Below, piece by piece: positions 50,037 to 58,494 of a stretch of 64,000 nucleotides of DNA (within the stretch, counting starts at the first letter, position 1; the number at the start of each line of letters is the position of its first letter). The notes beneath the pieces were generated by a model. It was not told where the DNA came from. It made no database searches and saw nothing but the letters and a program-made list of their open reading frames with translations. Made by a program: the position numbers and the translations under genes. Source of the stretch: Streptomyces sp. NK15101 (GTDB lineage Bacteria > Actinomycetota > Actinomycetes > Streptomycetales > Streptomycetaceae); assembly GCF_020400725.1 (NCBI RefSeq), contig NZ_JAINVG010000012.1, positions 62,001 through 126,000 on the forward strand. The letters are read 5' to 3'.

Positions 50037-50897
50037 TCAGCCCTGGGCGTGCTTCTTCGCCATCTTCGAGATGAACTCCCGCGTCTGGTCGACGTTCAGC
50101 GCCTGCGCCCTGAGGTGCTCGTACATGACGGAGTACTTGCCGACGTCCTGCGCCTTCTCCAGGTACAGATCGCTCGTCACGCCCTCGATGTAGACGACGC
50201 TGGAGTCCGAGGTGTCCGGGAACTCCAGGATCGAGTACTGCCCGCTGATCCCCGGATGCGCGCCCATCTCGAACGGGATCACCTGCACGGTGACGTGCGG
50301 CAGGTGCGACTGCTCGATCAGGTGCTCCAGCTGCTCCACCATCAGCTGCCGGCTGCCCACGATCCGGTGCAGCGCGCCCTCGTCGATCACCGCCCACAGC
50401 CGCAGCGGACGCTCCTCGTCCCGGATCCGCTCCTGGCGGCGGGTCCGCACCGTGACCCGCTTCTCGATCTCCACCGGAGTCGACTCCGGCATCGCGCCGG
50501 AGATCACGGCCTCCGCGTACGCGGGAGTCTGGAGCAGGCCCGGGATGATCTGCGACTCGTACATCCGCAGACTCTCCGCGTCCGTCTCCAGACCGATGTA
50601 GACGCTGTACGGGATGTCGCCGAAGGCGTGCCACCAGCCCTGCTGCCGCGAGTCCTTGGCCATCTGCATGAGGGAGTCGACCATGCGCTCGTCCTCGACC
50701 TCGTACACGCCGCACAGGTCGCGGACGTCACGCTGGCTGATGGAGCGACGGCCGTTCTCCAGCCGGCTGATCTTGGACTGGGAGACGAGGAGACGCTCGG
50801 CGACCTGTTCGGCCGTCATGTTCTTCGCCTCGCGGAGCTTGCGCAGCTCCTGGCCCAATCGGCGTCGCCTGACGGTGGGGTTGACGTTGGACGCCAC
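50037..50897 (-). CDS. XRE-family regulator with DUF5753 domain
   Basis: A 286-residue regulator. The helix-turn-helix is RLGQELRKLREAKNMTAEQVAERLLVSQSKISRLENGRRSIS (~13-55). The DUF5753 ligand/peptide domain follows (~95-275: YESQIIPGLLQTPAYAEAVI, VIDEGALHRIVGSRQLMVEQLEHL, QYSILEFPDTSDSSVVYIEG). It is the partner of the downstream DUF397 protein. GTG start, 10 bases after GGAGG. A candidate promoter lies about 40-65 bases upstream. Confidence 0.92.
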   Translation of the reverse strand: MASNVNPTVRRRRLGQELRKLREAKNMTAEQVAERLLVSQSKISRLENGRRSISQRDVRDLCGVYEVEDERMVDSLMQMAKDSRQQGWWHAFGDIPYSVYIGLETDAESLRMYESQIIPGLLQTPAYAEAVISGAMPESTPVEIEKRVTVRTRRQERIRDEERPLRLWAVIDEGALHRIVGSRQLMVEQLEHLIEQSHLPHVTVQVIPFEMGAHPGISGQYSILEFPDTSDSSVVYIEGVTSDLYLEKAQDVGKYSVMYEHLRAQALNVDQTREFISKMAKKHAQG

Positions 50898-50936
50898 GGA
50901 AACTGCACCTCCGGCTGTCTGCTGCGTAGCTGTGAG

Positions 50937-50964
50937 TACCTACCGCTTGGCAGACTGCCACCAA
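50937..50964 (-). promoter_or_regulatory. Candidate promoter of the XRE gene
   Basis: On the minus strand TTGGTG (50959-50964) and TAGGTA (50937-50942) are 16 bases apart, upstream of the XRE start at 50897. The -10 element lacks the last consensus T. Confidence 0.35.
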
Positions 50965-51134
50965 TGGCCGGGTGCGCGCTGGGAAAACAGGACAACGCAC
51001 ATGTGCGGGACGGCCGTCCGGACCGTCCCGCACAGCTGTGCGGCTCCCGGTGGTTCATGGTGCGTGGTGCGTGGTGCCGGTTCGTGTCGCCGGCTCGTGG
51101 TGCGGGCACGGGTGCTGCCCGTCGCGCGGTCGGG

Positions 51135-51833
51135 TCAGTGCGCGACCGCGCGGGCCATGCTGCCGCGAGGCTGCGCCGGGACGCCCGCGGCGCTCCGGCG
51201 CGGCTGTGCCGCCGCGCCGTTCTGGACGTCCATCACGGCGTGCGCCACGAGTCCGCCCATGGGGTCGTGCCGGATCAGGTCGCGCAGCCGGGACCGCGAC
51301 GACCGTCCTTCGTTGCCGGGGTACAGGTGCTTCCCGAGACCGACCGCGTGGGCCAGCGCGGCAAGCGCCGCGGTCCGCGGGTCCGGCGGTACGCCGGTGC
51401 GGATCGCACTGTCCAGCCGGGCACGGATCTCCCGACTGATCGCCGTGTCCGTCGCCTGGTAGCGAGTCGTCGGCAACACCCCGCACATCTGGCCCTCCAC
51501 GGCATGCACCATGCCGCATCGCTCCAGATGCGAGAGATACGTCTGACGGAGCCCCAGCCGGGGCCCGCCGATCCAGTGGACGGCCCGAACCGGGCTGCCG
51601 CGCCTGCGCAGCAGCTCCAGTGCGGAGTCCAGTGTCGGATCTCCGGTCGGCCGTGGCATCACCACGGCGATACGATCCCCGTCAGGGGCTATCCGGCCTG
51701 CCAGAGCCAGCTCCACTAGCTGTGCTCCGGCCAGACCGAGGTCGAGCGACTGCGGCTGCGCTGTGGTACCCGTGGTCGGGTCCAGAGCGAGCAGTAGAAG
51801 CTCTTCCGGAATAGTTCTGCGGCTCCTGCCCAT
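51135..51833 (-). CDS. GPP34 (GOLPH3/Vps74-like) family protein
   Basis: A 232-residue member of the GPP34 phosphoprotein family. PEELLLLALDPTTGT, LGLAGAQLVELALAGRI, LDSALELLRRRG and ERCGMVHAVEGQMCGVLPTTRYQATD match its sequence pattern. Eukaryotic homologues bind phosphatidylinositol-4-phosphate at the Golgi; streptomycetes have several of unknown role. It lies upstream of the XRE-DUF397 pair on the same strand. The C-terminus (~205-232) is low-complexity. Confidence 0.85.
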   Translation of the reverse strand: MGRSRRTIPEELLLLALDPTTGTTAQPQSLDLGLAGAQLVELALAGRIAPDGDRIAVVMPRPTGDPTLDSALELLRRRGSPVRAVHWIGGPRLGLRQTYLSHLERCGMVHAVEGQMCGVLPTTRYQATDTAISREIRARLDSAIRTGVPPDPRTAALAALAHAVGLGKHLYPGNEGRSSRSRLRDLIRHDPMGGLVAHAVMDVQNGAAAQPRRSAAGVPAQPRGSMARAVAH

Positions 51834-52016
51834 CCATGCCTCCCCGCGTGGATGAATGACAGGGTGACCCCTCTCACATTCATCTGTCGAGAGTGCCTGG
51901 GTGGTTCATCCGGGAACCGGCAGGTATGTCGTTCTCGTCTAGCACGGGAGCCAAGGGGTTCACACAGGACACTGGTAGACGGTTCGGACGTACGCATGAC
52001 GCATGGAGGAGGCACG

Positions 52017-54347
52017 GTGGCGGGCGAGTCCCCCGACAAGGCGGAGCAGCAGGGGTCGTCTCAGGAGACGGCGGCCTCGGGCGGCGGCGGCCGGGATCCT
52101 CGGCTTTCCGTGCTCCGCGGGTCAGAGTCCGCGCCGTCCTCGGCGGTTCAGGTCGACCAGCCGACGGCCGTGTTCAAGACCCTGACGCCGCGCGCGCCCG
52201 AGGACGACGAGACGGAGACGGAGTCGAAGCCGGCGTCCGGGGCCGGGGCCGGGGGCGACCGTCTGAAGACGGCCGTGGCGGCCTGGGTGGCGTCGGCCGA
52301 GGAGCCGGAGGCGGAGGCCCGGCCCGAGCCCGAGGATGACGACGAGTCCGAGCCGGAGGGCGAGACCGAGGCCGACGATTCCGAGGCCGAGGACGGACCG
52401 GGGGACGACGAGTCGGACGACGACGACGCGGACGAGGACGTCGAGGACGTCGAGGACAAGGCGTCGGTCGAGGCCTCGGTCGAGGGCGCCGGGGACAAGG
52501 CGCCCTCCTCGTCCTGGTTCGCCGCGCGGAAGCCGGCCGTCGACGAGAAGCCGGCGAAGCCGGAGGCGTCCACCGAGCCGTCGAAGCCGGAGGCGTCCAC
52601 CGAGCCGTCGAAGCCGGCGAAGCCGTCGGACTCGGACTCCCCGGACACGACCGGCTCTTCGGACGCGACGACCGACTCCTCGGACTCTTCCGACTCTTCG
52701 GACTCCTCCGAGGACGAGGCGCCCGTCGACCAGCCGACGACCATGTTCAAGATGGTCCGTCCGCCCGTCGTGGACCAGCCGACGACCGCCCTGAAGCTCC
52801 CGTCCGGCCTGACCGCGGACTCCGACAGCGAGCGCACCAGTGTCTTCCGCGCGCTGCGTCCCGACATCCCGGCCGACCAGAAGGCCGAGAAGGCCGAGAA
52901 GGCGGCCCAGGAGGCCGCCAGGGCCGCCGCGGCCCCGGCGGCCGCCCCCAAGGCTCCCCAGGCCCCCAAGGCCCCCGCGGCCAAGGAGCCCGCGCCCGCC
53001 CGGGTGCCGTCGCCGGCGGCGCTCGCCGAGCCGGAGCGGACCCGGCAGCAGCCGCTGCCCCCGCTGCCCCCGCTCGACCTGCTCGCGGAGCTGACGAACA
53101 CGCCGCCCCCGCCGCCGAGCGCGCTGCGGACGACCCTGCGCCGGGTGCGGATCTGGACCCCGCTGGTCCTGCTCCTCCTGATCGTCTTTGCGATCGTGCA
53201 GATGGTCCGCCCGCTGCCCGCGCCCGCGTTGACGCTGTCGGCCGAGCCGACGTTCACCTTCGAGGGCGGTGAGCTGAAGATGCCGTGGCCCACCGAGGGG
53301 CAGGGCGCCGTCGAGGTCGAGGGCGTCGGTTCCATGGGCCTGTACGGAGCGCAGAAGCCGGCTCCGATCGCGTCCGTGACGAAGACGATGACGGCGTACG
53401 TGATCCTCCGCGACCACCCCATCAAGGGGAGCCAGAAGGGTCCCGAGATCACGATCGACAAGAAGGCCGCCGAGCAGGCCAAGTCGGAGCACGAGTCGAC
53501 GGCGGCGGTCCAGGAGGGCCAGACCTACACGGAGAAGGAGCTCCTGGAGCTCCTGATGATCCCCTCCGCGAACAACGTGGCCCGGCTGCTCGCCCGCTGG
53601 GACGCCGGCTCGGAGGCCGCGTTCGTCGAGAAGATGAACGCCGCCGCGAAGGAGCTGGGCATGACCCAGTCCACGTACACGGACCCGTCCGGTCTCCTCG
53701 ACAGCACCATGTCGACCCCGCAGGACCAGCTGAAGCTGGCGAAGGCGGTCATGCAGTACGACGTGTTCCGCGAGATCGTGAACATGCCGAACGTGACGGT
53801 CGACGGCATCCCGGGCCGGATCGAGAACAACAACAACATCCTGCTCCACGACGGCGTGAACGGCATCAAGACCGGCTCCTCCACCCCGGCCGGCGGCAAT
53901 CTGCTCTGGTCGGCGAACACCATCGTCGACGGTCAGAACCGCCGGATCCTCGGCATCGTCATGGGGGCGAAGAACGCCAAGCTGCTCAACGACAAGCTGC
54001 AGCTGGCCATCGACAACAGCCTCAAGCTGATCCAGCAGGCCCAGAAGGACGTCACCTCGGCCGCCGTGGTCAAGAAGGGCGAGGTCCTCGGCTACGTGGA
54101 CGACGGTCTCGGCGGCCGGACCCCGGTCGTGGCCACCAAGGAGCTCAAGGCGGTCGGCTGGCCGGGCCTGAAGGTGAAGCTTGAGCTCACGGATGGCGGA
54201 AAGGTCCTCCCGCACTCCGGCAAGGCGGGCGACGTCGTCGGCCAGGTGTCCATCGGCACCGGCGCCGGCAAGGTCAGCTCCCCGGTCGCCCTGCAGACCG
54301 ACCTGGTGGAGCCCGGCTTCGACAAGAAGCTGACCCGCCTGGGCTGA
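52017..54347 (+). CDS. D-alanyl-D-alanine carboxypeptidase (S11) with long acidic cytoplasmic arm
   Basis: A 776-residue penicillin-binding-type carboxypeptidase. Residues 1-380 are an acidic, Ser/Pro/Glu-rich arm; one transmembrane helix follows (PLVLLLLIVFAIVQMV, ~381-400). The S11 domain carries SVTK (Ser453, Lys456), SAN (517-519) and KTG (618-620). It trims stem-peptide D-Ala in the wall. The arm contains repeats VDQPTAVFK (46-54), VDQPTTMFK (237-245), VDQPTTALK (252-260) and a related ERTSVFR (~272), which look like sites for a kinase or FHA reader. GTG 52017 follows GGAGGA by 7 bases; ATG 51996 is possible. Duplicated KPEASTEPS also occurs. Confidence 0.9.
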   Translation: MAGESPDKAEQQGSSQETAASGGGGRDPRLSVLRGSESAPSSAVQVDQPTAVFKTLTPRAPEDDETETESKPASGAGAGGDRLKTAVAAWVASAEEPEAEARPEPEDDDESEPEGETEADDSEAEDGPGDDESDDDDADEDVEDVEDKASVEASVEGAGDKAPSSSWFAARKPAVDEKPAKPEASTEPSKPEASTEPSKPAKPSDSDSPDTTGSSDATTDSSDSSDSSDSSEDEAPVDQPTTMFKMVRPPVVDQPTTALKLPSGLTADSDSERTSVFRALRPDIPADQKAEKAEKAAQEAARAAAAPAAAPKAPQAPKAPAAKEPAPARVPSPAALAEPERTRQQPLPPLPPLDLLAELTNTPPPPPSALRTTLRRVRIWTPLVLLLLIVFAIVQMVRPLPAPALTLSAEPTFTFEGGELKMPWPTEGQGAVEVEGVGSMGLYGAQKPAPIASVTKTMTAYVILRDHPIKGSQKGPEITIDKKAAEQAKSEHESTAAVQEGQTYTEKELLELLMIPSANNVARLLARWDAGSEAAFVEKMNAAAKELGMTQSTYTDPSGLLDSTMSTPQDQLKLAKAVMQYDVFREIVNMPNVTVDGIPGRIENNNNILLHDGVNGIKTGSSTPAGGNLLWSANTIVDGQNRRILGIVMGAKNAKLLNDKLQLAIDNSLKLIQQAQKDVTSAAVVKKGEVLGYVDDGLGGRTPVVATKELKAVGWPGLKVKLELTDGGKVLPHSGKAGDVVGQVSIGTGAGKVSSPVALQTDLVEPGFDKKLTRLG

Positions 54348-54479
54348 GGCCACCCGCTCGGCCGGGCGTCCCGGGTTCTCCGGGACGCCCGGCTGTTAGC
54401 GTTTCCGGGGGACGAGAAGCACGCGCGACCACGCGAGAAGTGAGAAGCGAGACGGGCAGCAGCACGGGAAAGGGCCGCA

Positions 54480-56405
54480 GTGACCACCGCCGAGCCGACA
54501 CGCGCCGACCGCGCGGACTCCGACCCCGACATTTACCGTGATGCGCATGAAGTTCGTGACACCGACGACGACCCGCCCACGGATATCGGCCCCTCTTCGC
54601 CCCCGCGAATAGTGCTTCCGACGCAGCGGCCCGCCCCGGCCCCGGCCCCGGCCCCGGCACCGTCCGCCCCCGCCCTCACCCCCGCCCGTGCCCCGCGGCG
54701 GAAGCGCCGCTACACGGTCATGGCGGCCACCGGGCTCGCCGCCCTCACCCACGTCCTGTGGTTCTTCCTCTTCGCGAACAGCGGCGGGGACCTGGCCGCG
54801 CAGGACGCCTGGGCCGAGTTCGTCGGGCGGCACCCGGACTCCGCGTACAACCTGGCCTGGTACGGCGGGATGCACCCCGTCTCGTACAGCGTGGTCTCGC
54901 CCTACCTGATGTCGGTGCTCGGCGTCCGCAGCACGATGATGGTCGCGGGGACGTTGTCGGCCGGTCTGACCGCGCTGATCCTGGTGCGGGTGCGGGCGGT
55001 CCGCAACCCGCTGGTCTGCTCGGTCGCGGGCGTCTTCGCCTTCCTCTGCAACGCGCTCTCGGGCCGGGTGACCTTCGGCCTCGGCATGATGTTCGCGCTC
55101 GGCGCGGTCGCCGCCGTCTTCTGCTGGCCGTACCGCTGGCGGCGCAAACGCTGGGCGAAGGCGGCGGTCGCCGCCCCGCTGGCCGGTCTGGCGACGGCGT
55201 GCAGCCCGGTCGCGGGCCTGTTCCTCGGCATCGCGGCGGCGGCACTGTTCCTGAACAAGCGGCGCCCCGGCGCGTACGCCCTGGGCCTCGCCCCGGTGGC
55301 CGTGGTGGCCCTCTCCTCCTGGCTCTTCCCGTTCTCGGGCACGCAGCCGATGGCCTTCGGCTCGACGGCACTCCCGCTCCTCTTCGGCGTCCTGACGTTC
55401 GCGCTCGTCCCGAAGACCTGGCGGACGGTCCGCACGGCAGCGGCCGTCTACACCATCGGCACCCTCCTGACCTGGCTGATCGACTCCCAGATCGGCTCGA
55501 ACATCTCCCGCCTGCCGATGCTCTTCGCGGGCGTCGTGCTGCTCGCGGCCCTGCCGTACACGAGGCCGCGCTCGCGCCGCTGGTACGCGCTGCTGCTCGC
55601 CGTCGCGGGACTGAACTTCTGGATCGGCTTCAAGGGCGTCGACGACGTCATCCGCACCGCCCCGGACGCGTCCTGGGCGCGCGAACTCGCACCGCTCGTC
55701 AACCAGCTCCAGGTCCGGGACGCGGGCAAGGCGCGGGTCGAGGTCGTGCCGGCGTCCAGCCACCGCGAGTCCTCCGCGCTCAGCCCGTACATCAACCTGG
55801 CGCGCGGCTGGAACCGCCAGGCGGACATGGAGCGCAACCCCCTCTTCTACGACGACACCCTGAACGCCGCGAACTACCGGGACTGGCTCGCCCGCTGGGC
55901 CGTCCACTACGTCGTCCTGCCCACCGGAGCCCCCGACTCGGGCGCCGAGCAGGAGGCGGAACTGGTCGGCGAGGGCCTGCCGTACCTGAAGCAGGTGTGG
56001 TCGGACGAGAACTGGCGGCTGTACGAGGTGCAGAACCCGACTCCCCTCGCCGACCCGCCGGCCGAGGTGCAGAGCGCGGAGGAGAACGAGGTCGTGATCC
56101 GGGTCGGCAGCCCCGGCCGGGTCCTGATCCGCGTCCCGTACTCGCCCTGGCTCGCCCTCATGGACGAGAACGGCGGCAAGATCGAACCGCCGCAGGAGAC
56201 GGAGGCCTCGAAGCTGGCCCGTGAGGCCTCGGAGACCGAGCTCCCCAAGGTCTTCGCCAACGAGGAGGGCTGCCTCTTCAAGGCGGAGGCGGACTCCGAG
56301 GGCGACGAATGGACGGAACTCGTCGCCCCGAAGGCGGGCGTCTACCGCCTGGGCGCCCCCTACAAACTCTCGCGCGGCACGGCCTGCCCCGAAGAACTGC
56401 GCTGA
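54480..56405 (+). CDS. Polytopic membrane protein (GT-C-like)
   Basis: A 641-residue protein. A cytoplasmic arm with a Pro-Ala run (~1-80) leads to about 10 hydrophobic segments (~85-395). A large extracytoplasmic C-terminal domain follows (~400-641, rich in charged residues, with Cys near 595 and 636). The first loop reads ANSGGDLAAQDAWAEFV, which recalls the acidic loop of GT-C glycosyltransferases. A sugar-transferring role in the envelope is possible; databases often call such proteins MFS transporters. It is 132 bases downstream of the carboxypeptidase and may share its transcript. GTG start. Confidence 0.7.
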   Translation: MTTAEPTRADRADSDPDIYRDAHEVRDTDDDPPTDIGPSSPPRIVLPTQRPAPAPAPAPAPSAPALTPARAPRRKRRYTVMAATGLAALTHVLWFFLFANSGGDLAAQDAWAEFVGRHPDSAYNLAWYGGMHPVSYSVVSPYLMSVLGVRSTMMVAGTLSAGLTALILVRVRAVRNPLVCSVAGVFAFLCNALSGRVTFGLGMMFALGAVAAVFCWPYRWRRKRWAKAAVAAPLAGLATACSPVAGLFLGIAAAALFLNKRRPGAYALGLAPVAVVALSSWLFPFSGTQPMAFGSTALPLLFGVLTFALVPKTWRTVRTAAAVYTIGTLLTWLIDSQIGSNISRLPMLFAGVVLLAALPYTRPRSRRWYALLLAVAGLNFWIGFKGVDDVIRTAPDASWARELAPLVNQLQVRDAGKARVEVVPASSHRESSALSPYINLARGWNRQADMERNPLFYDDTLNAANYRDWLARWAVHYVVLPTGAPDSGAEQEAELVGEGLPYLKQVWSDENWRLYEVQNPTPLADPPAEVQSAEENEVVIRVGSPGRVLIRVPYSPWLALMDENGGKIEPPQETEASKLAREASETELPKVFANEEGCLFKAEADSEGDEWTELVAPKAGVYRLGAPYKLSRGTACPEELR

Positions 56406-56535
56406 CGGCCCTCCACTGACGGAGAGTAACCCTACGGGTGAACTCCCCATCACTCTGCGCACCCGCACGATCACCTGGCGCTAGTCTCGCGGACGCTGCC
56501 GCAGCCGTGCGGCGAACCGAGATAGGGGCACCCGA

Positions 56536-56829
56536 ATGGCCATCATCGTCACCTTCGACCTCCCCGGCGCCGGCCCGGAGCTCTACGACACGGTCATCGC
56601 ACGCGTGACCGAGGGGCGGGGCTTCACGCAGTTCGCGGACGTGGGCGATCCGGGCCTCGTCTCCCACGCGGCGGGACCGGTCGAGGGAGGCTTCCGCGTG
56701 ACCGAGGTCTGGGAGAGCCAGGAGGCCCTCGAAACCCACGCGAAGACCTTCGGCCCGATCCTGGCGGACCTCGGCCACGCCGACGTGCAGCCCACGATCA
56801 TCCCGGCGCACAACGTCGTCGTCCGATAG
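56536..56829 (+). CDS. ABM-like dimeric ferredoxin-fold protein (97 aa)
   Basis: A small protein with the antibiotic-biosynthesis-monooxygenase fold pattern. AIIVTFDLPGAGPELYDTVIARV, GLVSHAAGPVEGGFRVTEVWESQEALETHAKTFGPILADLG and a final strand are visible. Such stand-alone proteins act as dimers, sometimes without a known reaction. ATG start; transcribed alone. A long hairpin follows at 56867-56902. Confidence 0.8.
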   Translation: MAIIVTFDLPGAGPELYDTVIARVTEGRGFTQFADVGDPGLVSHAAGPVEGGFRVTEVWESQEALETHAKTFGPILADLGHADVQPTIIPAHNVVVR

Positions 56830-56866
56830 GACGGCCCGCTCCCGCTCCCACGAGCGCCCTCACGAG

Positions 56867-56902
56867 GAAGGGGCGGGTACTGACACCAGTACCCGCCCCT
56901 TC
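56867..56902. terminator. Long hairpin at the island left end
   Basis: A perfect 16-bp stem (GAAGGGGCGGGTACTG and its complement) with loop ACAC. It terminates the gene at 56536-56829. It also lies 6 bases beyond the partial tRNA copy, so it was probably the original terminator of the tRNA-Arg gene before the island inserted. Confidence 0.8.
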
Positions 56903-56907
56903 TCCCT

Positions 56908-56940
56908 GTGCCCCCGGCAGGATTCGAACCCGCGACACCC
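56908..56940. other. Partial tRNA-Arg copy, candidate att site (left)
   Basis: 33 bases starting GTGCCCCCGGCAGGATTCG are identical to 58421-58453 except for one base (C at 56931, T at 58444). They correspond to the 3' end of tRNA-Arg up to the variable loop. The rest of a tRNA is missing, so this is the displaced 3' end left by an insertion. The following 330 bases (to 57271) hold no gene. Confidence 0.75.
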
Positions 56941-57271
56941 TCTTCGGAAGAGTCGACGCTCCTCGTTCCCCGTTGCTCCCCGCGAGATCCGGCACGGATG
57001 TGGCACGGTCTCCTGCTGCCGCCGACCGGCACTGCCCTGGTTCGCAGTTCGGCCGGGCGACCGATGGAGCGCTTTCCGCCCGAGGCTGGGCGCACTGTGC
57101 GCGGGGCATGCGCCCCGCTCACTTCCTGTCGCACCGGCCGATGGAGTGGTGGCGCGAAACCGTTTCCGTGGCGACGGCGAGGATCGATCGCCCTCGGCCC
57201 GAGTCGCATCAAGATCGGGCAGCGGACGACCCGACATCCCGGGTCCTCGAATCCGAGAGAAGGATGCGCTG

Positions 57272-57667
57272 ATGAAGACGCCCGTCTCCACGTACGTCAC
57301 CACGGTCCCTGAGACCACGTGGGTGCGCTGGCTGCCCAACGCCCTGCCTGCCGCCGGCTACACCACTCTCAAGAACTCCGCCGACGAGCCCATCGACGTC
57401 ACCAAGATCAAGAGCCCGGACTACCAGAACATCACGATCTACCAGACCGTCGTGGACTCCGAGTCCTCGAAGATGGTGAAGCTCGACAAGGTCACCATCC
57501 CCGCCAAGGGCAGGTTCGAGCTTGTGCCCGGCAAGTACCACCTCATGTTCGAGAAGCCGACCCACCTGATCACCCCCGGCGACAACGCCCGGGTGATCTT
57601 CTTCCTGTCGACCGGCAAGGTCTTCAAGCTGAAGATGCCCGTCCGCACCTCTCCCGAACTCTACTGA
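57272..57667 (+). CDS. PCuAC (DUF461)-like protein without export signal
   Basis: A 131-residue protein resembling the copper chaperone PCu(A)C fold. GYTTLKNSADEPIDVTKIKSP, VTIPAKGRFELVPGKYHLMF and ITPGDNARVIFFLSTGKVF fit it well. True PCuAC is exported and binds Cu(I) through an H(M)-X10-M-X21-H-X-M site. Here there is no signal peptide, and the first ligand region reads TIYQT, so its His and Met are lost. His90 and Met92 remain. AGAAGGA precedes ATG 57272. It lies on the tRNA-flanked island in an operon with the next gene. Cargo function unknown. Confidence 0.6.
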   Translation: MKTPVSTYVTTVPETTWVRWLPNALPAAGYTTLKNSADEPIDVTKIKSPDYQNITIYQTVVDSESSKMVKLDKVTIPAKGRFELVPGKYHLMFEKPTHLITPGDNARVIFFLSTGKVFKLKMPVRTSPELY

Positions 57668-57695
57668 TCCGTCCCACACCACCCGGAGCATCCGC

Positions 57696-58070
57696 ATGGG
57701 CACCTACCACCTCGACCTCGGCGACAGCCAGACCGAGGAACTCGACGACGTCATCCACCTGCTCGTCGGCGACACCGAACTCGACATCGACACCTTCGTC
57801 GCCTCCGACGGCGGCTCGGACGAGCCGCGCCGCGGCAGCCTGGTCATCGTCCGCAACGACGAGCGCAACGCCGCCGCCACCCGTTGGGTCCAGGCGGTCG
57901 AGGACCTCACCACCGAGCAGGACGTCATCATCATCGCCGGCGACCCCGCCTCCCCCGAAGCCCGCCGCCTCCACCTCACCAAGGCATGGGCGGCCACCAG
58001 CTTCCACGAGGACGAGGACGAGGACCCCGAGGCCATCGCCCTCGCCTTCGCCGACATCGCGGTCAAGTAG
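57696..58070 (+). CDS. Island-encoded small acidic protein
   Basis: A 124-residue acidic protein (GTYHLDLGDSQTEELDDVIH to FADIAVK) of unrecognised family. The segment AATRWVQAVEDLTTEQDVIIIAGDPASPEARRLHLTKAWAATSFH faintly recalls tail-tube/Hcp-like proteins, but not strongly enough to assign. It begins 28 bases after the PCuAC-like gene, so it is cotranscribed with it. GGAG lies 10 bases before ATG. No gene is seen from 58071 to the tRNA (350 bp). Confidence 0.6.
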   Translation: MGTYHLDLGDSQTEELDDVIHLLVGDTELDIDTFVASDGGSDEPRRGSLVIVRNDERNAAATRWVQAVEDLTTEQDVIIIAGDPASPEARRLHLTKAWAATSFHEDEDEDPEAIALAFADIAVK

Positions 58071-58370
58071 GCGAACGGGCGTCCGACTCGCGCCTCCAAG
58101 GCGCCGAGCAGACCCAGCCGAAGGACCGGGCTCCGCCCCGCGCCCCTGACTCCCGTTCCGTCTGCCGTCGACCCGCAACACCATGGAGCAGGCCCGGTGC
58201 CGTGTCTGCTCGGCTCTGGCTGGGCCGGCGGCGGACGGGACGGGAGCCCCCGCTGCAACCCACCGGCCGGCACCCGCGTACGGCCCCTCCGTCCCGGAGC
58301 CTGAGCGCCCCCGCCGGAGGCATTGCCTTGAGCCGTCCCTGACCGTCGCCGTTGATGTCAGACGTGGATG

Positions 58371-58416
58371 TCAGAAGGGGCCCACCTCCGAAAATTCGGA
58401 GGTGGGCCCCTTCTGA
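58371..58416. terminator. 22-bp perfect hairpin between island genes and tRNA-Arg
   Basis: Both arms are 22 bp and perfectly complementary (TCAGAAGGGGCCCACC onward) with a 2-base loop AA. It ends 5 bases beyond the tRNA 3' end and can terminate transcription from both sides. Confidence 0.85.
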
Positions 58417-58420
58417 ACCG

Positions 58421-58453
58421 GTGCCCCCGGCAGGATTCGAACCTGCGACACCC
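58421..58453. other. Candidate att site (right), 3' part of intact tRNA-Arg
   Basis: These 33 bases repeat 56908-56940 with one mismatch and restore the tRNA 3' end, as expected when an element integrates into a tRNA gene and brings its own copy. Confidence 0.75.
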
Positions 58454-58494
58454 GCTTTAGGAGAGCGGTGCTCTATCCCCTGAGCTACGAAGGC
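58422..58494 (-). tRNA. tRNA-Arg (anticodon CCU)
   Basis: On the minus strand the 73-base sequence folds as a cloverleaf. The acceptor GCCTTCG pairs with CGGGGGC (with G-U pairs). The D arm is GCTCAGGGGATAGAGC, and the anticodon arm CCGCT-CTCCTAA-AGCGG has anticodon CCU. The T arm is GCAGG-TTCGAAT-CCTGC and the discriminator is A. CCA is not encoded. It reads AGG, rare in this genome type. It is the insertion target of the mini-island. Confidence 0.95.

Larger units (their letters stand above)
56908..58453. mobile_element. tRNA-Arg-flanked mini-island (~1.5 kb)
   Basis: Two small genes (57272-57667 and 57696-58070) lie between 33-bp direct repeats derived from the tRNA-Arg 3' end. Each repeat has its own terminator hairpin next to it. 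No integrase or replication gene is present. This is the footprint of an integrative element (AICE- or phage-like) reduced to its cargo. Confidence 0.6.

Noticed and set aside
56908-56980. A second functional tRNA gene at the left att copy
   Set aside because: Only the T arm and 3' acceptor half are present; no D arm or 5' acceptor strand can be found on the minus strand.
56908-57312. ORF beginning PPAGFEPATPSSEES
   Set aside because: This is the well-known false translation of a tRNA 3' end.
57696-58070. Assigning the second island gene to a phage tail tube or Hcp
   Set aside because: Only a vague resemblance in one segment; length and order of strands cannot be verified without a profile search.
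56867-58494. A prophage or complete integrative conjugative element
   Set aside because: No integrase, excisionase, replication or transfer gene is seen between or near the repeats.
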